Virus record (IMG/VR): IMGVR_UViG_3300027851_000045
Span: 1 to 47,205 of that record
Length of the DNA: 47,205 nt
From: a virus
Strand: one strand, 5' to 3'
In this document: in pieces, positions 39,303 to 46,981 of the stretch
Layout: every line of letters begins with the position of its first letter
Numbering within the stretch: position 1 is the first letter of the stretch
Notes under the pieces: generated by a model
Seen by the model: only the letters and a program-made list of their open reading frames with translations
Database searches by the model: none
What the model was told of the DNA's origin: nothing
Translations under genes and position numbers: made by a program

Positions 39303-39667
39303 TACTGCTCAACCCGAGTCATGATTGCTGCACCAAAGCACGCCCGCGTGATGTCGAGGTACTGCTGACCGTAGGAAGTCTGGCCTAAATAGGTGTCACC
39401 ACCTTTCACGCCGCCATAACTACGTTGCAGATCCCCTTCTTTCTCGCTTGTAATGGCCCCCAGGGCCGCGGCGCTACCTTGGCCCGAGCGTGTGGTAAGA
39501 GAAAGCATGTGCGCCGCGTACAGCGCCCGCGCCATCGCTGCCCGCTCGGTATCCAAGCAACCAGTGTTCGCAAGATTTCCAGCAACTGACAGCCATTGAT
39601 TCACAGTCGTGTCATCGACACCAGCAAACTCTGGCGCCAGAAGCCGGAAATACTGGAGCTCGGTCAT
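39302..39667 (-). CDS. Head-tail adaptor, DUF4054-like
   Basis: A 121-aa helical connector protein (LQYFRLLAPEFAGVDDTTVN, AARALYAAHMLSLTTRSGQG-type helix, then SYGGVKGGDTYLGQTSYGQQ). This matches DUF4054 adaptors, which bind beneath the portal. The GDLQRSYG and TSYGQQYLDI motifs are characteristic. It overlaps neighbours by 1 base on each side. Confidence 0.88.
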   Translation of the reverse strand: MTELQYFRLLAPEFAGVDDTTVNQWLSVAGNLANTGCLDTERAAMARALYAAHMLSLTTRSGQGSAAALGAITSEKEGDLQRSYGGVKGGDTYLGQTSYGQQYLDITRACFGAAIMTRVEQ

Positions 39668-39885
39668 TACTCAGCAGCCGGAGCAGGTGCAACAGGGGCC
39701 ACAGGGGCGCCAGGCTTCGGTGCAGCGGGTTTCGCAGCCGGAGCAGGTGCAGCGGGTTTCACTTCGACGAGCTCGTCCTTGTTGATGGCGGTCTCGAAGC
39801 CCTTCGGGATGTCCTTTTCCTCGCCCGGAGCGATGGAAACATTGCCCACGTGATGCAGGCGTGCGGATACGTTCTTGACTTTCAT
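39667..39885 (-). CDS. Small head-region protein with Pro/Ala tail (72 aa)
   Basis: Residues 1-42 (VKNVSARLHHVGNVSIAPGE, EKDIPKGFETAI) resemble the short beta proteins found after the capsid gene. Residues 43-72 are a low-complexity Ala/Pro/Lys tail encoded by imperfect DNA repeats (GCCGGAGCAGGTGCA occurs twice). It may be a capsid-associated or head-completion peptide. Confidence 0.7.
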   Translation of the reverse strand: MKVKNVSARLHHVGNVSIAPGEEKDIPKGFETAINKDELVEVKPAAPAPAAKPAAPKPGAPVAPVAPAPAAE

Positions 39886-39902
39886 TTCATTCTCCTGAAG
39901 TT

Positions 39903-39934
39903 AATAGAGGGACTGGCGAACCAGCCCCTCTATT
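39903..39934 (-). terminator. Long hairpin with UUCG loop after the major capsid gene
   Basis: On the minus strand a 14-bp stem AATAGAGGGGCTGG/CCAGTCCCTCTATT (one G-T pair) closes a TTCG tetraloop, an exceptionally stable design. The downstream T-run is short, so it may act as a leaky terminator or as a 3'-end stabiliser of capsid mRNA. Read on the plus strand it is followed by TTTAC. Confidence 0.72.
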
Positions 39935-39938
39935 TTAC

Positions 39939-40904
39939 TTAGATACCGTCTGCGAACGCAAAGGCCAGCGGATACTCAATGATCACACCAGCGAAGCGGC
40001 TCTCGACCGGCACTTCGAACTCCAGGCCCTTCTGCTGCGGGCTGTACTGCTTGATCATCATCGGAATCTCAAGCTGCCAGTTTTCCATGGAGTTTTCCAT
40101 GGCGTACATGCGGTCCGCACCGCCCGCACCAGCCGCATCCATTTCGACGACCTGCTTGAACTCGACGCCCGGATGGTTCTTCTGCAAGAACTCCAGGATG
40201 GTCGTGTCGCTGGCTGCGCTGTTCTGCGTGGTAGCGATCAGGGCGTACTGCTCGATCGGCAACCACACCTGATTGACGCGGTGAATACCCTTGGACTGAG
40301 TGATCACCTTGTTGATCAGCGCGTTGATGTCGCGAACGATCTTGTCAGCGGTCTTGCTGGCGAAGGTCTTGGACGAACCAGTACCGTCAGCGGCCAGAGT
40401 CACTTCCGGGATGTTGGTGTTGCCCAGCAGGCCAGGCAGACCGTTGTCAGCGTCGCCTGCAAAGGCCAGCTGATTGATCTTTTCCTGGTGTGCGCGAGTC
40501 GCAGCCATCGCCTTCTTGCCGTTCAGATTGACGCCAGCGTACATGGCCGAACGCACTTCTTGCACGTTGTAGCCGTAGGCGTTACCAATCGAGCGGATGG
40601 GGCTGGTGAATTCCTTACCAGTCACGTCAGCGCGGGGCAGGTCGTTGGCGTAGTTCGCAATCACCTTCGCCATGCCGACGGTGTCGTATTGGCGATAAGT
40701 GTGGGTCGTTGCACCTTCCGGAATCGCGGTCGAGACCGGCATCAGGGTCAGGGCGCTAAGAGCGACCCGCTTGATGTCATAAGTCTGCGACTTGACGAAT
40801 TCCAGCTGGCGTGCGAAGAACACGCTTTCGTTGGCGTCGAAGCGGCCGGTGTTCTGGATGACGCGGAGGTCAGCTTCGTCGTACTTCATCTGATCTTTGT
40901 TCAT
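39939..40904 (-). CDS. Major capsid protein, DUF2184-like
   Basis: A 321-aa HK97-fold coat protein. NESVFFARQLEFVKSQTYDI, the EYGATTHTYRQYD-type segment (PEGATTHTYRQYD), NAYGYNVQEVRSAMYAGVNL and GDADNGLPGLLGNTN are the DUF2184 hallmarks. The C-terminus PQQKGLEFEVPVESRFAGVI is also typical. It is preceded by the decoration-like gene and the protease/scaffold gene and followed by a stable hairpin. Confidence 0.93.
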   Translation of the reverse strand: MNKDQMKYDEADLRVIQNTGRFDANESVFFARQLEFVKSQTYDIKRVALSALTLMPVSTAIPEGATTHTYRQYDTVGMAKVIANYANDLPRADVTGKEFTSPIRSIGNAYGYNVQEVRSAMYAGVNLNGKKAMAATRAHQEKINQLAFAGDADNGLPGLLGNTNIPEVTLAADGTGSSKTFASKTADKIVRDINALINKVITQSKGIHRVNQVWLPIEQYALIATTQNSAASDTTILEFLQKNHPGVEFKQVVEMDAAGAGGADRMYAMENSMENWQLEIPMMIKQYSPQQKGLEFEVPVESRFAGVIIEYPLAFAFADGI

Positions 40905-40906
40905 GG

Positions 40907-41359
40907 TTACTTGATCTCCACGATTGCCAGGCCAGCGGCGCTGGTGGCGGTAATGAACTTCACGCTGATTTGCGTGAAGGCCTCGATGCCAGCTGCAACT
41001 GCGGCGTCGGTCAGTTTGCCGGAAGCGACAACCAGATTGGCGGTAGCACCAGCAACGACGGCGTCGTCAGTTTCAACCCACATACGGCCCTGAGTCAGCA
41101 CGCTGACAGTCTCGGTGGCGCCGTACTGCACAACGCCTGAACCGTTTTGCTCGCGTGCGTGGTCATGCAGGGCGAAACCGACCACACCAGCGCCAGCGGT
41201 CGCCTTAAGCACTTCCTTGTCCGGGCTGGTGCCCAGCTTCACAGGATAAGAAACCGGAATGGCTTCTTCTGCCGCATAGCTGCGGACGTTGCGCGGACCG
41301 ATGCCGTCAAGCATACCCTTGAAAGCGGCTGCGCCGTATTGGCTCACAGTAGTTTGCAT
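40907..41359 (-). CDS. Capsid decoration / cement protein (DUF2190-like)
   Basis: A 150-aa Gly/Ala/Val-rich beta protein (GPRNVRSYAAEEAIPVSYPV, GVVGFALHDHAREQNGSGVV, VLTQGRMWVET). It carries the alternating pattern of DUF2190-like and related cement proteins. Position between protease/scaffold and major capsid genes supports a capsid-stabilising role. Confidence 0.75.
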   Translation of the reverse strand: MQTTVSQYGAAAFKGMLDGIGPRNVRSYAAEEAIPVSYPVKLGTSPDKEVLKATAGAGVVGFALHDHAREQNGSGVVQYGATETVSVLTQGRMWVETDDAVVAGATANLVVASGKLTDAAVAAGIEAFTQISVKFITATSAAGLAIVEIK

Positions 41360-41895
41360 TATTTCTGCTCCTTGTTACCGAGTTGAGACATGAAGCTCTT
41401 GTAAGAACCGCCTTCGGGCTTGCCCGAATCGTCGTTCCGCGGAGCACCTGCTTGACGCTGTTGGGCCATCGCGTCGTCCTTCTTCATGGAGACCGTCAGG
41501 TCAAAGGCCGCATTAACGTAGTCGTCGGACTTGCCGGTCAAGTCAGCGTCAGTACGGACGGACTTGATCACCAGTTCCTTGACTTCGCGGTCGGTCTTGC
41601 CTGCGCCATCAACCTTGAACGATTCAGCCACCTTGTCCAGTTCAGCGCGAGCCTTGATTTCAGCGCGGGCTTTTTCCAGTGCATCAGCGCGAACTTTGTC
41701 GGCCGATTCCACTTGGGACTTCAGGGTGTCGCGTTCAGCGGCGACGGTGTCGAGTTGCTTGTGCAGCTCATCGACGCGGGTTTCCAGATCGGCTTTGTCA
41801 CCGCGAAGTTTTTCAACCTCGACAATGACCTCGGGAGCGGCCTGATATTCAAGGCCACTATCCAGCCGAATACGGCCAAGATTATCAGTGGGCAT
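41359..41895 (-). CDS. Nested scaffold protein from internal start in the protease gene
   Basis: Within the protease frame, the ATG at 41895 (PTDNLGRIRLDSGLEY) is preceded by GAGGA with 7-base spacing, a much better site than that of the full gene. Translation from it would give a 178-aa coiled-coil protein without the protease domain. The architecture is that of lambda C/Nu3, where the scaffold is made from an internal start. Not proven; the site could be fortuitous. Confidence 0.6.
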   Translation of the reverse strand: MPTDNLGRIRLDSGLEYQAAPEVIVEVEKLRGDKADLETRVDELHKQLDTVAAERDTLKSQVESADKVRADALEKARAEIKARAELDKVAESFKVDGAGKTDREVKELVIKSVRTDADLTGKSDDYVNAAFDLTVSMKKDDAMAQQRQAGAPRNDDSGKPEGGSYKSFMSQLGNKEQK

Positions 41896-42447
41896 ACTGT
41901 TTTCCTCTTCAGGGTTAAAAGAAACGGCGTCATGCCGATCAAGATTGAGGCGGGCATTACCTGCACGACCCCGCGGAACGATTGCAAGATGATTGACCCG
42001 GATGTTACGCTGGATCGCATCATATTCCTGGCCGTTCCACACACCAGGCGTCTCTTCAAGATCGACTTTATAACCAAGCGACAGCTCTCGCTTGCCGCCC
42101 TTCAAAATCTTATCAATCATTTCACCGTCATGGACGATGATCGGAGCGACCACATTATCTCCCTCCTGTTTGCCTTCACCTTGCATGGTGCCAACAGACA
42201 GTCGCTTCGCGTTCTTCGCTGTAACAGGTTCGCCTGGATGCTCGTCAGTGACGGGCTTACCAGCAAAACTCTTCAGTGAGTCAGCGTGGAACACCTCTTC
42301 AGGCGGTCGAAGTTCGCGTCGGATCGTACCGTCGGCGTTCTTATACAACTGAATGCCAGTGCGGCCTACGATCGGCGTGTCAATCAAATACCCCTCGTCA
42401 GTGCGAGTGGCTTTGATTTCAGTACGGTCATATCGGATCGCTTCCAT
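41359..42447 (-). CDS. Prohead protease (DUF2213) with C-terminal scaffold-like coiled coil
   Basis: A 362-aa protein. Residues 1-175 are the DUF2213 protease (TPIVGRTGIQLYKNADG, GKPVTDEHPGEPVT, KRELSLGYKVDLEET, RNIRVNHLAIVPRGRAGNAR), with His and Ser in the assemblin-like arrangement. Residues about 185-362 are a charged coiled coil (VEKLRGDKADLETRVDELHK) like scaffolds. The ATG at 42447 has no ribosome binding site. A TTGCAA-17-TATACT promoter lies so close that the transcript would start at or next to this ATG, so a leaderless message is proposed. Confidence 0.87.
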   Translation of the reverse strand: MEAIRYDRTEIKATRTDEGYLIDTPIVGRTGIQLYKNADGTIRRELRPPEEVFHADSLKSFAGKPVTDEHPGEPVTAKNAKRLSVGTMQGEGKQEGDNVVAPIIVHDGEMIDKILKGGKRELSLGYKVDLEETPGVWNGQEYDAIQRNIRVNHLAIVPRGRAGNARLNLDRHDAVSFNPEEENSMPTDNLGRIRLDSGLEYQAAPEVIVEVEKLRGDKADLETRVDELHKQLDTVAAERDTLKSQVESADKVRADALEKARAEIKARAELDKVAESFKVDGAGKTDREVKELVIKSVRTDADLTGKSDDYVNAAFDLTVSMKKDDAMAQQRQAGAPRNDDSGKPEGGSYKSFMSQLGNKEQK

Positions 42448-42454
42448 GGTCAGG

Positions 42455-42483
42455 AGTATATGCGGGGTTGATTCATATTGCAA
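42455..42483 (-). promoter_or_regulatory. Strong promoter for the protease/capsid genes, probably leaderless
   Basis: Minus strand TTGCAA (42483-42478), 17 bases, TATACT (42460-42455). The expected start point is about 42448, one base before the ATG at 42447. This explains why the gene lacks a Shine-Dalgarno sequence. Confidence 0.6.
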
Positions 42484-42496
42484 AGAGTGTGATTCA

Positions 42497-43309
42497 TCAA
42501 TCTTCGGGGCCCCATACCGCCTCGGCACGACACCGGCAACGCACCGGCTGTCCTGGGTGCTCGCCACCTGCGCCTTCTTTCCAACTGTACTCAGTACCAT
42601 TGCGGTCAGCGTGCTCGGGCCTTACGCGGCTGTCCTGTACGGTGCGCCACACATACCGCTCCACGCCCACGCTTTGCAGGCGGTAACGTGTCAAATCGGA
42701 GTTCAACTTCAAAGTCTGGTCTTGGGCAATCAGCTTGGCGCGGTAATCAGTGACGCCATAACGAGACTTGATCTGGTCTTTGATGTCTTTAACAGATTGA
42801 CCGTTCATTACACCGCGCCGAATGATACCCTCGAGCTCAGGGTGCAAACGTGTCGGCAAAGATTTGATGAGTGCTGTGTTCTCGCTGATCCAACCTTCCG
42901 CAAGCGGTTTCAGGAACGGTTCGCTCCGAAAGACATTCACGCCCAGCAGCGACGAAGACGGGGCTCCGGGCATTACCGGCGGAAGCGTCAGTCCGGTGTT
43001 CGCTTTCACAACGAGCTTGAACTGCCCTTCGTTGAACTTGCTGACCGCGTTGAACTGACCGGGCAACCTAGTGACCACACTGCCCAGCGCGTCAAGCGCC
43101 AGGCGCATGAGCTCCGCCATCAGTGCGTCAAGCGTGTCAATCCAAGTATCAGTCCGCGTCTCGACTTTGTACTGCACCTGAATGTCGTCGATGCGGGGCA
43201 GCAAAACGCGATTCACGTCTGCCTGCAACTGCTTCGAGTAGCGCAGCAGAAGGCGCGTGTATTCGCGCTCCTGGCTGTCAGGATTGCTGAAGGTCGTTTT
43301 CTTCGCCAT
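42497..43309 (-). CDS. MuF-like minor head protein
   Basis: A 270-aa protein of the phage Mu F head-morphogenesis family. The diagnostic C-terminal block is VWRTVQDSRVRPEHADRNGT followed by GEHPGQPVRCRCRAEAV. The N-terminal half is helical. It is packaged in the head and binds the portal region. It overlaps the portal gene by 32 bases. No extra toxin domain is attached. Confidence 0.9.
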   Translation of the reverse strand: MAKKTTFSNPDSQEREYTRLLLRYSKQLQADVNRVLLPRIDDIQVQYKVETRTDTWIDTLDALMAELMRLALDALGSVVTRLPGQFNAVSKFNEGQFKLVVKANTGLTLPPVMPGAPSSSLLGVNVFRSEPFLKPLAEGWISENTALIKSLPTRLHPELEGIIRRGVMNGQSVKDIKDQIKSRYGVTDYRAKLIAQDQTLKLNSDLTRYRLQSVGVERYVWRTVQDSRVRPEHADRNGTEYSWKEGAGGEHPGQPVRCRCRAEAVWGPED

Positions 43310-44612
43310 TGCCAGCAGCCTGCGGAGGTGTGGTCATCTCGGGTTCTTCAACTTCAGTCTCGGGCATCTGTTCGACGTCTTCGATATCGTAACCCTCGTC
43401 CGGAAGCATCTTGCGAATCTCGCTTGCATCCAATGCGCCGATGTTGTTCAGAATCTCGAAGGTCTGCGCCCGCTTGTAATCGGTCTCCGCCACATCCTTG
43501 CGCGACGGTACGGACAGCGGATTGAACTTGATCAAGTAGTCTTCAACGTATTTGCCCATCACGTAGAGCTGCACCGTCACCAGTTTATCAAGTGCGGGGA
43601 GCAGGATATTGTTCTGGTCTTGGCCGATCTTCGCGTACCAGTTTTCCAGATCTGCTTTGCCCGTGCTGTTAAGGCCTCCCTGCTGCCGACCAAAGAGCAG
43701 GGACTCAGGGATACCAGTCACCGCACTCAAAGCGAGCCCCAGGCGATCCATAATGTCGGCAACACCCGAGAGCGGAGTGCTCTTGAGGTCGTAGCTTTCA
43801 GCCGCGTCAATGACGATTGTATTGTTGATCGAACGGGTCATATCAACCAGATCGACACGCTTCTTGACCAGTGCTTCACCGCCCGGGCTGCGAAGCAGAT
43901 TTGTCAGCTCGGGAATTCCGTGGATTGCTTGTTGCGCACGCTCGAGCAACTGGTTGGCCCAATAGTGACCCATCCCAAAGCGGGTCAGCTGGTCATAGCA
44001 CTGTTGCAGCTTGCTGGCGCCCCATCCATCATTCCGTTCGCGGATGCGGTCAGGCACCGGAACACCGTCAAACACAAGGCAGCGCGACTCATGCACGACG
44101 TAAGGTGTTCCTTCGATGGGTGACACCATGTAGAGCTCAGTCTTGCCGAAACGCATGTCGTTCGGGTCAAGGTACTTCCGATAATGCGTCACCTGCCAGC
44201 GGTCATAGACTCGCAACTGCTCCAGCGACTTGGCGCGTTCAACTTCGAGCGGATCTTCCAACATGCCGCCGTCATTAACAAGCATGACCACAAGTGCGCC
44301 GCCGTAAAGGTTCGCCCAGCGCATCGCGTCACACAGCTTTTCCAGGGCTTGCACACCCTCCAACTCTGCACGAACGTCGCTATCGTCTTCCACGCCTTCA
44401 ATGTCGTAGCCTGCACGCACCATTTCTTCAGCAGGCAGATCAACGATGCGTCGCGCAAAGCCATCACCCTCGTACAAGCCTTCCAGCTCAGTATATTGCA
44501 GCAGACGGGGCGTCACTGCCCGCGTGTAGGCGCTACGGTCGCCTTTTGTGCCGACGTTCAGGAAGACGTTCTCATAAGGGCCATCATCCCGCGCCGTGGT
44601 TTGTTCGCTCAT
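43278..44612 (-). CDS. Portal protein, DUF1073-like
   Basis: A 444-aa portal. YTELEGLYEGDGFARRIVDL and PAEEMVRAGYDIEG are the DUF1073 opening. CDAMRWANLYGGALVVMLVN and YMVSPIEG.PYVVHESRCLVF follow, then the crown-region LALSAVTGIPESLLFGRQQG with GLNSTGKADLENWY. The C-terminus is acidic (ETEVEEPEMTTPPQ). It forms the dodecameric DNA channel. It overlaps terL by 4 bases. Confidence 0.93.
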   Translation of the reverse strand: MSEQTTARDDGPYENVFLNVGTKGDRSAYTRAVTPRLLQYTELEGLYEGDGFARRIVDLPAEEMVRAGYDIEGVEDDSDVRAELEGVQALEKLCDAMRWANLYGGALVVMLVNDGGMLEDPLEVERAKSLEQLRVYDRWQVTHYRKYLDPNDMRFGKTELYMVSPIEGTPYVVHESRCLVFDGVPVPDRIRERNDGWGASKLQQCYDQLTRFGMGHYWANQLLERAQQAIHGIPELTNLLRSPGGEALVKKRVDLVDMTRSINNTIVIDAAESYDLKSTPLSGVADIMDRLGLALSAVTGIPESLLFGRQQGGLNSTGKADLENWYAKIGQDQNNILLPALDKLVTVQLYVMGKYVEDYLIKFNPLSVPSRKDVAETDYKRAQTFEILNNIGALDASEIRKMLPDEGYDIEDVEQMPETEVEEPEMTTPPQAAGNGEENDLQQS

Positions 44613-46021
44613 AACATAGCCTCCAGATCAAACTTGCAACCCATCACCAGCTCATTGAACGCTCGCGATGCCGCGTCAGTCTGGTCTTTCGTTCCGTTCG
44701 GGAACACAGTAATTTCATCAAAGAATGCTTCGTTCCAGGCACCCTCCAGAATATCGACGTTCCCTGCTTCTGCTTGTGCAGCCAGCGGGCCTGCTCGCGT
44801 AACCTTGTCGCCGCTTTCCGTGCTCGCCGTCACAGTATATCCCGCCAACTGCTGAATCAAGTATGACGTCTGGGCCTTACCTGCCTGTCCTGGATCCTGC
44901 GGAATGGAGATCTTGCACTCGTACCCGTCCTGGCTTGCGGTATTGACCAGCAGGCGCTCAACCCCTGCCGAAGACTTACGGTCGCGCACAACATGCGCAA
45001 TGATAAATCGACCGTTCTTTTGACGCCCAATCTTGACGCCCACAGTCCAGTCGCCGGCGCCTTCGGTTGCAGCCAAGTCCCAACCCCGCACGAAGCGCGT
45101 GCCTGCTGGTACAGCCCGCACAACAGGGAACCAGGCTCGCTTAAACATGCCACCTTCACGAGGTGCTGGGCGTTGCTGAAGCTGGCCTGCTGCCGCGTAG
45201 CTGCCCAGCGTCTTCTCCAGATCAACCACAGTTGCCTCCGGGAACCGCTCGGGAAACAGAAGCTCACCGTCATGCGTGCGAGGATCGACAAATCCTATGC
45301 GAGTGGCGCAGCGTCGCTCGTGTTCAAATCGCATAGGCAAGCACAGATGCACATATCCGAGCTCGCGCTTCATAATGATGCCGCTGGTGTCCTTCTCGTG
45401 CAGACGCTGCATGATGACCACAATGGCTGACTCGTCGTTATTCACGCGGGTCGGAAGTGCTTCGGTAAAGGTAAGTTCTGCCGCACGCAAGTCCGCGTCG
45501 CTATTTGCATGATCAACAGACAACGGGTCGTCCAGGATAACTCTGTCACCGCGTGAGCCAGTCATACTGGTAAAGGCCATTGCCTCGCGGAACCCTGTGT
45601 AATCGTTCTCGAACTTCGTCTTGGCATTCTGGTCGCCCGTCAGCTTCAAGGGCCAGCGGTGCTGATACCAGTCAGACTGAATCAAGCGACGGCATTTCAG
45701 GTTATCCCGCACCGCCAAATCTTGCTTGTGTGCTGTGCCTAGGTAGCGCATACCGGGACGCCCCTGTGGCCCCCATTCCCAGGCAGGCCACAGCACACCA
45801 GTGAGCAGCGACTTCATGCAGCCAGGAGGCACGTTCATCAGCAGCCGTTTGATGTCACCTTTCGTCACAGCTTCCAAGTGCTCGCAGATAGCATCCAACG
45901 ACCAGCCCCATTTCAGCTCGGACGCAGGCTCCAGCACAGGCCAAGCCATTTTGACGAACTCTGCAAAGGAACGACGAGCCAGCTCTCGCTCGATGTCAAT
46001 GAGCTTAGTCTTAAGAAGCAT
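44609..46021 (-). CDS. terL: Terminase large subunit
   Basis: A 470-aa packaging motor. Walker A is PPGCMKS (65-71), Walker B VILDD (161-165), with TALPTRVNN-type coupling region (ALPTRVNNDES) next. The RNase H-like nuclease has GWDLAAT (Asp315) and a C-terminal KDQTDAASRA (Asp446, Asp449). It overlaps terS by 11 bases. The packaging mode (cos or headful) cannot be told from this sequence alone. Confidence 0.95.
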   Translation of the reverse strand: MLLKTKLIDIERELARRSFAEFVKMAWPVLEPASELKWGWSLDAICEHLEAVTKGDIKRLLMNVPPGCMKSLLTGVLWPAWEWGPQGRPGMRYLGTAHKQDLAVRDNLKCRRLIQSDWYQHRWPLKLTGDQNAKTKFENDYTGFREAMAFTSMTGSRGDRVILDDPLSVDHANSDADLRAAELTFTEALPTRVNNDESAIVVIMQRLHEKDTSGIIMKRELGYVHLCLPMRFEHERRCATRIGFVDPRTHDGELLFPERFPEATVVDLEKTLGSYAAAGQLQQRPAPREGGMFKRAWFPVVRAVPAGTRFVRGWDLAATEGAGDWTVGVKIGRQKNGRFIIAHVVRDRKSSAGVERLLVNTASQDGYECKISIPQDPGQAGKAQTSYLIQQLAGYTVTASTESGDKVTRAGPLAAQAEAGNVDILEGAWNEAFFDEITVFPNGTKDQTDAASRAFNELVMGCKFDLEAML

Positions 46022-46451
46022 TCGCCTTCGCCATCAATGCTTGGAACTGTTTCAGTTCGTCAATGCTGAGGTTGCTCAGGTCTTGCTGTTCAGCTTCCAC
46101 TTTTAGCTCGGTCTTCACAGGTGCCTCAATGCCGATGATCTTGGCAAGCTGCGTCAGTGCAGCAACACGAGCCGCCCCGCTGTTGAACCTGCTGTGTGCT
46201 TCGCGATACAGACCTGCGACAATCTTCTTGCGATGCTGGTCTTCCTCTGTAAGGATGCCGAACTCAGCTTCCTTCTCTTTGATGAGCTTCAGCGTATAGG
46301 GTTCAGCGAGGAATTGCTTGGCGTACTGCTGCGCGAATGCTTCTTGGTAGCCAAGACGAATGGCTGCTCCGACTGCGTCGTAGTCTGCCAAGTATTCCTC
46401 GACAAAGCGTTGGCGCAAGCTGCGCTCCTGCTTCGTTAAGGTGTCTGCCAT
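46011..46451 (-). CDS. terS: Terminase small subunit
   Basis: A 146-aa DNA-recognition subunit. LTKQERSLRQRFVEEYLADY, DAVGAAIRLGYQEAFAQQYA and KQFLAEPYTLKLIKE form the helix-turn-helix-rich TerS pattern (EEYL.D.....AA.R.GY.....Q.A...L..P.....I). Coiled-coil oligomerisation sequence and a C-terminal TerL-binding tail follow. The ATG at 46451 is just downstream of a promoter with a 13-bp palindrome; the longer frame to 46514 would cover that promoter and is rejected. Confidence 0.88.
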   Translation of the reverse strand: MADTLTKQERSLRQRFVEEYLADYDAVGAAIRLGYQEAFAQQYAKQFLAEPYTLKLIKEKEAEFGILTEEDQHRKKIVAGLYREAHSRFNSGAARVAALTQLAKIIGIEAPVKTELKVEAEQQDLSNLSIDELKQFQALMAKANAS

Positions 46452-46459
46452 TTCGCTCA

Positions 46460-46501
46460 CGCTATACTCCGAATAGATGTTAATTCCATCGGAGTATAGC
46501 G
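46460..46501. promoter_or_regulatory. 13-bp perfect inverted repeat: candidate operator over the terminase promoter
   Basis: CGCTATACTCCGA (46460-46472) and its exact reverse complement (46489-46501) flank 16 bases. One arm contains the -10 element of the leftward promoter and the other lies about 14-26 bases downstream of the expected start point. A dimeric regulator binding both arms would block terminase transcription. Only one arm would be transcribed, so an RNA hairpin role is unlikely. Confidence 0.6.
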
Positions 46502-46522
46502 GAGCCGTAATCAATCTAACAA
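46493..46522 (-). promoter_or_regulatory. Sigma-70 promoter for the terminase/head operon
   Basis: Minus strand TTGTTA (46522-46517), 18 bases, TATACT (46498-46493). It predicts a start near 46486 and a leader of about 35 bases before terS. It overlaps the palindrome described separately. Confidence 0.5.
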
Positions 46523-46531
46523 GCAGAGACC

Positions 46532-46981
46532 TCAGACTCTCGGAACTTCACCCGCAACCAGTTTGAGCCGAACCCATTGCTCGAACCAGCCCAGGAACGA
46601 ATCCCAATCCATCTCAGCGCGTGCTTGCTGCTGTGCGCCACCATGCAACGGCAACCACACTAAGGTCACACAGCGCCACTTCTTACCGTTCTGGCGATAC
46701 AAGAGGACAGGGTGTTCTCCGTTATCCTTTGCAGCGATCTCGCACTGCTTCCACCATGTGTTGATGGACAGTTGCTCTTGGCGCTTCACTTCGATCGCGA
46801 GGCCAAAAGTATTCGATAAGTCGCTGCCACCAACTGCGCTCTGGTTCTGGTTGCGCTGGACGATCGGCTTGTCTGGTAACGGAAAGCCCCCATCTGTCAT
46901 CAGCTTGCGAATAATCGGCTCCAAGGCACGCTGTATCTCGCGTTCCCCTTCCTGCCCCTTCTGTCGAATGTCGATTCCCAT
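46532..46981 (-). CDS. PD-(D/E)XK nuclease, Holliday junction resolvase-like
   Basis: A 149-aa nuclease. IDIRQKGQEGEREIQRALEP is an N-terminal helix with the conserved Glu. GGSDLSNTFGLAIEVKRQE supplies Asp and the E-x-K (EVK) of the catalytic core, and NTWWKQCEIAA follows. Phage homologues are annotated as resolvases or nucleases that trim branched DNA before packaging, which fits a place next to terS. The ATG at 46981 has AGGAG that is itself part of the overlapping hydrolase frame. Confidence 0.83.
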   Translation of the reverse strand: MGIDIRQKGQEGEREIQRALEPIIRKLMTDGGFPLPDKPIVQRNQNQSAVGGSDLSNTFGLAIEVKRQEQLSINTWWKQCEIAAKDNGEHPVLLYRQNGKKWRCVTLVWLPLHGGAQQQARAEMDWDSFLGWFEQWVRLKLVAGEVPRV

